Part shown: positions 5,921 through 8,659 of the stretch, one piece after another
How positions within the stretch are numbered: the stretch's first letter is position 1
Layout: each line of letters starts with the position of its first letter
From: Bacteroidales bacterium
Lineage (GTDB): Bacteria; Bacteroidota; Bacteroidia; Bacteroidales; FEN-979
DNA: 8,659 nucleotides
NCBI GenBank assembly: GCA_023231065.1
Contig: JALNWE010000099.1
Location: forward strand, 1-8,659
Direction of reading: 5' to 3'
Made by a program: the position numbers and the translations under genes
Notes under the pieces: model-generated
Databases searched by the model: none
Told to the model about the DNA's origin: nothing
The model's input: the letters and a program-made list of their open reading frames with translations, nothing else

Positions 5921-6046
5921 TACCTGCGTAAAATATTGCAGCGCAAGGCCGTAGCCCGTTGGGTGCCGTCATTTTTTTTGATTTTTATTTTTTTTGGGGG
6001 GTAAAAAAATGACCAGCAGCCTTGCGCTGCAAATTTTACTACGGTA
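5921..6046. repeat. 126-bp nested inverted repeat with homopolymer core
   Basis: The left arm 5921-5949 and right arm 6019-6046 form a 28-bp imperfect inverted repeat: TACC, three unmatched bases, GTAAAAT, one extra base, then TTGCAGCGCAAGGC paired exactly. Inside it GTCATTTTTTT (5968-5978) pairs with AAAAAAATGAC (6003-6013), and the loop holds T-runs and GGGGGG. An 18-base bulge with CCCGTTGGG lies on the left side only. The cruciform could be a recombination, replication or transcription-stop site, or the base of a folded RNA such as a retron-like transcript, though no reverse transcriptase is present. Confidence 0.75.
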
Positions 6047-6431
6047 AAGGGTGCCTAAGATTTTGATTTATTTCTGGTCTCTATTTTCACTAATAAATAC
6101 ATCACTCGGTTTAAGATCTTTCCAGATCAACCTTGATCCCGGGGATCATTCCAATGCAACCGGTTGTGTCAATTTCAGTCAATCAAATGATATTGAAGTG
6201 ATTGAACTGAACGCGTGTATCTTTGTCAAGCTTGCTTATTCATTCATCCCTTAAAACATCAAAGTCATAACAACAGTTTTTACTTGATCGCAATCAACAT
6301 CATCAAACTCCTTCCTGCAATCTTGTCCCCAGCCTATTTTGTTCATTAAGTAAACCAGGGCAAATCAATGTATAATCATTCATAATACATAGATATTCAA
6401 CGTATTAAGGAATTTTCCATTTTTCTGATGG
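6047..6431. other. Gene-free stretch before the DUF6266 gene
   Basis: About 385 bases without a convincing gene. A 67-codon plus-strand frame (6051-6254) has only a GTG start lying at the foot of the inverted repeat, and no recognisable product. A second TATCTTTG box occurs at 6218-6225 without a clear -33 element. The remainder is AT-rich and without visible repeats. Confidence 0.5.
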
Positions 6432-6439
6432 TATCTTTG
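6432..6439 (+). promoter_or_regulatory. Bacteroidota-type -7 promoter box for the DUF6266 gene
   Basis: TATCTTTG matches the TAnnTTTG consensus of the primary Bacteroidota sigma factor exactly. The -33 TTTG element is only weakly represented (T-rich near 6414). Transcription would start around 6446, giving a leader of about 75 bases that contains the 11-mer direct repeat. Confidence 0.55.
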
Positions 6440-6463
6440 TGCCTGTTCGGACCGCGTTAAACC

Positions 6464-6485
6464 CGTATCAAGTCCGTACCAAGTC
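6464..6485 (+). repeat. Tandem 11-mer repeat in the DUF6266 leader
   Basis: CGTATCAAGTC is followed immediately by CGTACCAAGTC (10 of 11 identical) and then CG. One helical turn spacing, just downstream of the promoter, could place two protein-binding sites on one face of the DNA; equally it may be a simple slippage duplication. Confidence 0.45.
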
Positions 6486-6520
6486 CGCTAATTCAGTATT
6501 AACCTTAAAAAATCTGTATC

Positions 6521-7177
6521 ATGGCAATTGTTCAAAATCCCATCACAGGCAGGACCCGAAAAATGTTCGGAACTGCCGTGTTCTCCAAACAGTTTGGTGT
6601 GAATACCATGCGCGCCAAACCAGCAGGGGTGAAGAATCCTAACACAATCGGTCAGTCCACCCAACGGACCAAGTTTTCGACCATTGTGTACCTGATCCGT
6701 CAGGTTTTACCACTCATCAATTCCGTTTATGCCGGAACGATGAAAAAAATGTCACCTTTTAACAAAATTGTAAGCATCAATGTGAAGAACGCCTTTACCG
6801 GCGATCCTCCGGTACTCGACCACACCAAAGTCATTTTATGCGATTTTGAAGGAAGCGCCGTAAGCAATGTAACCCTGACTGCACAACCGGACCAGGTAAT
6901 GAATATTGCTTGGGATCCGAACACGGTAAATCCTGATGAATTGGCCGCTGCTCTTACTTTGATCCTTATCAACTGCGATACAAACAAAGTGATGCTGTTT
7001 CCCGACGTTGACCTCCGTTCCGCCGGATCAGCAACGATCACCGTCCCGTCCGATTGGGTTGGTGCACAAACAGCCCTGCATATACTAACCGTTGATTACT
7101 CGCAGACCATTAGTGGAGGGCCAAAGGGGATTATTCAATTCAAAGCTGGTGTAAATGCTGCCAGTGTCGTACAATAA
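6521..7177 (+). CDS. DUF6266 family protein
   Basis: A 218-residue protein with no signal peptide. The N-terminal half carries the family pattern: NPITGRTRKMFGTAVF, then RAKPAGVKNPNT, QSTQRTKFSTIV, LPLINSVY, MSPFNKIVSINVKNAFTG. The second half (about 100-218) alternates short hydrophobic strands and likely forms one or two beta-sandwich domains, with IAWDPN and a final GIIQFKAGVNAASVVQ. The family is known to me only from Bacteroidota and has no established function. The start at 6521 is preceded by AT-rich sequence. It has its own promoter and is followed by a strong terminator, suggesting high, separate expression ahead of the lysis genes. It might be a secreted or structural partner of that module, but this is inference. 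Confidence 0.85.
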   Translation: MAIVQNPITGRTRKMFGTAVFSKQFGVNTMRAKPAGVKNPNTIGQSTQRTKFSTIVYLIRQVLPLINSVYAGTMKKMSPFNKIVSINVKNAFTGDPPVLDHTKVILCDFEGSAVSNVTLTAQPDQVMNIAWDPNTVNPDELAAALTLILINCDTNKVMLFPDVDLRSAGSATITVPSDWVGAQTALHILTVDYSQTISGGPKGIIQFKAGVNAASVVQ

Positions 7178-7186
7178 TTTTTGTAT

Positions 7187-7225
7187 AAAGATGCCTCTGA
7201 TATGTCGAACAGGGGCATCTTTTTT
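7187..7225 (+). terminator. Strong intrinsic terminator after the DUF6266 gene
   Basis: AAAGATGCCTCTG (7187-7199) pairs with CAGGGGCATCTTT (7210-7222) over 13 bp including one G-T pair, with a 10-base loop, and runs into a T6 tract (7220-7225). It starts nine bases after the stop codon and should separate DUF6266 transcription from the lysis genes, allowing only read-through. Confidence 0.9.
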
Positions 7226-7257
7226 CCAGACACCCAATCAATAATGTCCCATAAAAA

Positions 7258-7533
7258 ATGACAATGAAATCAAACATACTGGGTCTTCCGCTATTACAGG
7301 CAATCAGTCTGTTTACTTTCCTGTTGGCAATAATCTCTATTTGGGTTCACATGGAAATTCGGCTGGCTGAATTGAATGTAGAGATTACCAACCTTAAGCA
7401 AGACCTTCTTTTACACAAGACTGATAATACCCGAAACTTCGACATCATCCGGTCCGAAATCAAATCCGACACTAAGGAGATCCTGAAGCGCATCGATGAA
7501 ATCCAAATCTATCTCCGCGACAATCCAAAGTAA
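7258..7533 (+). CDS. Small membrane/coiled-coil protein of the lysis module
   Basis: 91 residues: a short polar start, one hydrophobic helix at about 8-30 (ILGLPLLQAISLFTFLLAII) and then a charged, heptad-like helix to the end (LAELNVEITNLKQDLLLH, then EILKRIDEIQIYL). The layout, N-in single helix with a periplasmic coiled coil, is that of inner-membrane spanins (Rz) and of some small phage lysis regulators. Its position directly before a holin-like gene and an endolysin supports such a role, but sequence alone does not prove it. Start is either 7258 or the ATG two codons later. It lies 32 bases after the terminator T tract and has no promoter of its own that I can see. Confidence 0.7.
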   Translation: MTMKSNILGLPLLQAISLFTFLLAIISIWVHMEIRLAELNVEITNLKQDLLLHKTDNTRNFDIIRSEIKSDTKEILKRIDEIQIYLRDNPK

Positions 7534-7618
7534 CATGATCCAAAAATTCCATTTCCCAGCGAATTCCTTTCTGTGTCAGTCGTCACCTGCCATTAACAAA
7601 CATTTTAAACCACTCATT

Positions 7619-7813
7619 ATGAAAGATCGAATTTTTAACAACCGGAAAACTACCGCTCTTGGCATCATACTATTGATCCTGGCGGTAGTTCTGCTTTTTA
7701 TGAGAATCATCACCCTGGGTGAATTCTCGGCCTTTTTTCCCACCATCCTCGGCCTCATTTATGTCCGCGACACAGTCTTTGAGATAACAGCAAAGCCAAC
7801 CTCCAAAACTTGA
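7619..7813 (+). CDS. Holin-like small membrane protein
   Basis: 64 residues from an ATG after an AAAC-CACTCATT leader typical of Bacteroidota starts. A basic N-terminus (MKDRIFNNRKTT) precedes one long hydrophobic segment (about 13-29, LGIILLILAVVLLFMRI) and a second, weaker one (about 36-48, FSAFFPTILGLIY), then a short polar tail. Similar 60-70 residue proteins beginning NWKTTxxG lie beside GH108 endolysins in Bacteroidota phage regions and are taken as holins, which make the membrane hole that lets the endolysin reach the cell wall. An upstream ATG at 7535 would add 28 residues without membrane character, so the shorter form is preferred. The stop is followed at once by the heptamer repeats. 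Confidence 0.65.
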   Translation: MKDRIFNNRKTTALGIILLILAVVLLFMRIITLGEFSAFFPTILGLIYVRDTVFEITAKPTSKT

Positions 7814-7822
7814 AACTTGCAT

Positions 7823-7852
7823 CCTGAAACCTGAAACCTGAAACCTGAAACC
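7823..7852 (+). repeat. CCTGAAA heptamer tandem repeat
   Basis: Four perfect CCTGAAA units plus a final CC, preceded by degenerate ACTTGAA-like copies from 7807. It fills the gap between the holin-like stop (7813) and the endolysin start (7856). Intergenic heptamers of this kind are common in Bacteroidota and may vary in copy number by slippage. Confidence 0.85.
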
Positions 7853-7855
7853 AAA

Positions 7856-8368
7856 ATGGCTAACATCAATCACCTTGCGACAAAGCTCTTCCTCAGTGAA
7901 GGGCTATTTGCAAACGATCCGATCGATCGTGGAGGCCCCACCAACCGTGGTATAACCCTTTCTACATGGCAGAAAGTCGGGTACGACAAGGACGGTGACA
8001 AAGATATCGACATCGACGATATCCGGTTGTTGTCACTTGCTGATGCCATGCTGGCGCTCAAAAAATATTACTGGGACCGCTGGTATGCTGATGAAATCAA
8101 AAATCAGAAGGTTGCCGACATCCTGGTCGACTGGCTCTGGTGCAGTGGTAAATGGGGCATCATCATCCCGCAACGGATTCTCCAGATTCCTGCTGATGGC
8201 ATTGTTGGACCAGTAACCTTGAAAGCGGTAAATCGTGCTAACCCCTATCAATTCTTGATCCAGATTTACAATTCCAGGGTTGCCTTCATAATGAACATTA
8301 TTAAAAAGGATCCCTCACAAAGTCGATTCGAAAATGGTTGGTTGAACCGGCTTAATGCTTATTTATAA
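7856..8368 (+). CDS. GH108 endolysin (N-acetylmuramidase) with peptidoglycan-binding domain
   Basis: A 170-residue enzyme expected to cleave the glycan strands of peptidoglycan. The GH108 domain is at the N-terminus: SEGLFANDPIDRGGPTNRGIT (residues 14-34) contains the catalytic Glu at E15 and the family NDPxDRGGxTNxGIT signature. Residues 44-55 (DKDGDKDIDIDD) form an Asp-rich, EF-hand or dockerin-like calcium loop between the two halves of the domain. The C-terminal part (about 88-168: VDWLWCSGKWG, ADGIVGPVTLKAVN, ENGWLNRLNAYL) matches the predicted peptidoglycan-binding domain paired with GH108. There is no signal peptide, so export needs a holin, consistent with the gene before it. Full length. 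The start at 7856 is the only one that keeps the catalytic Glu with a normal N-terminus. Confidence 0.92.
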   Translation: MANINHLATKLFLSEGLFANDPIDRGGPTNRGITLSTWQKVGYDKDGDKDIDIDDIRLLSLADAMLALKKYYWDRWYADEIKNQKVADILVDWLWCSGKWGIIIPQRILQIPADGIVGPVTLKAVNRANPYQFLIQIYNSRVAFIMNIIKKDPSQSRFENGWLNRLNAYL

Positions 8369-8423
8369 ACAGTTCAAAATCCAAAATTCGTTGATCAATA
8401 TTCAATATTCAAATATCCCACCT

Positions 8424-8659
8424 ATGAAAATAATCCTCAAAATATCTCTCCTCCTGGTGTTATCAATTCAAACCGGATGTTCTCCCTCGGCCAGGCTTAA
8501 TCGGTTACTGACTCGCCATCCCGAATTAAAAACCCCCGATACCATTGTAATCAATGACACCATGACCATTCCACAGGTCGAAGCTGATACTGTTTTTTAT
8601 CTTGACAGCATTCATGATACCATCATCCTGCAAAAAGACCGCCTCGAAATTACCATCAA
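8424..8659 (+). CDS. Rz1/spanin-like lipoprotein, partial at window end
   Basis: The first 78 residues of an open frame that runs off the window. Residues 1-18 form a lipoprotein signal (MKIILKISLLLVLSIQTG) with the acylated Cys at C19; Gln at -3 is atypical. After it come an arginine/leucine segment (SARLNRLLTRHPELK) and repeated DT-I/V strands (PDTIVINDT, ADTVFYLDSIHDTIIL). Bacteroidota lipoproteins with this CxPxxRLxRLLxxHP...DT pattern often follow endolysins, and I take it as the outer-membrane spanin part of the lysis module, joining outer and inner membranes for the last lysis step. That role is inferred from position and type. The start has a short AT-rich leader and a 55-base gap from the endolysin. 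Confidence 0.7.
   Translation, partial: MKIILKISLLLVLSIQTGCSPSARLNRLLTRHPELKTPDTIVINDTMTIPQVEADTVFYLDSIHDTIILQKDRLEITI

Noticed and set aside
5921..6046. Retron msr-msd RNA
   Set aside because: Long flanking inverted repeats are suggestive, but no reverse transcriptase is encoded anywhere in the window.
6051..6254. 67-codon plus-strand frame and an antisense fragment ending near 6110
   Set aside because: The plus-strand frame begins with GTG at the foot of an inverted repeat; the antisense reading has a stop within 20 codons. Neither resembles a known protein.

Overview
The window looks like an accessory region of a Bacteroidota chromosome. The evidence is a DUF6266-type protein (a family I know only from Bacteroidota), a TAnnTTTG -7 promoter box, AT-rich leaders with little Shine-Dalgarno sequence, and heptamer repeats between genes. 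No rRNA, tRNA or housekeeping gene is present, so the genus cannot be given.

Left part (1-4230), all on the minus strand and AT-rich. An apparently complete IS4-family insertion sequence (1-1307, ends matching at 17 of 18 bases, intact DDE transposase) begins exactly at base 1. It has cut off the C-terminus of a long coiled-coil, two-membrane-helix protein (1281-2417), whose last eight residues are now encoded by the IS end. Next come a 358-residue protein with a PD-(D/E)XK-like nuclease signature (2548-3624) and a 166-residue protein with one N-terminal membrane helix (3730-4230). These look like horizontally acquired accessory genes, possibly defence-related. Two of the three share an 11-base motif, GTTRGGCAAGA, shortly before the start codon.

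Middle part (about 4280-6430): roughly 2.1 kb without a convincing gene but full of inverted repeats. It holds a 101-bp imperfect palindrome flanked by near-identical 16-mers (4678-4818), several isolated hairpins (4922-5359), three tandem units of about 130 nt (5469-5856) and a long nested inverted repeat (5921-6046). Each tandem unit contains two hairpins whose stems differ in sequence between copies but stay complementary. That is the mark of a structured RNA or folded DNA element, and it is the most unusual thing in the window.

Right part (6432-8659), all on the plus strand. A TATCTTTG box precedes a DUF6266 gene (6521-7177) that ends in a strong intrinsic terminator. Then follow a small membrane/coiled-coil protein (7258-7533), a holin-like 64-residue protein (7619-7813), a GH108 endolysin with a peptidoglycan-binding domain and an EF-hand-like insert (7856-8368), and the start of an Rz1/spanin-like lipoprotein (8424 to the window end). 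This is a phage-type lysis module with no capsid, tail or packaging gene in view. It could be the edge of a prophage, or a stand-alone lysis/export module with DUF6266 as a possible cargo or partner.
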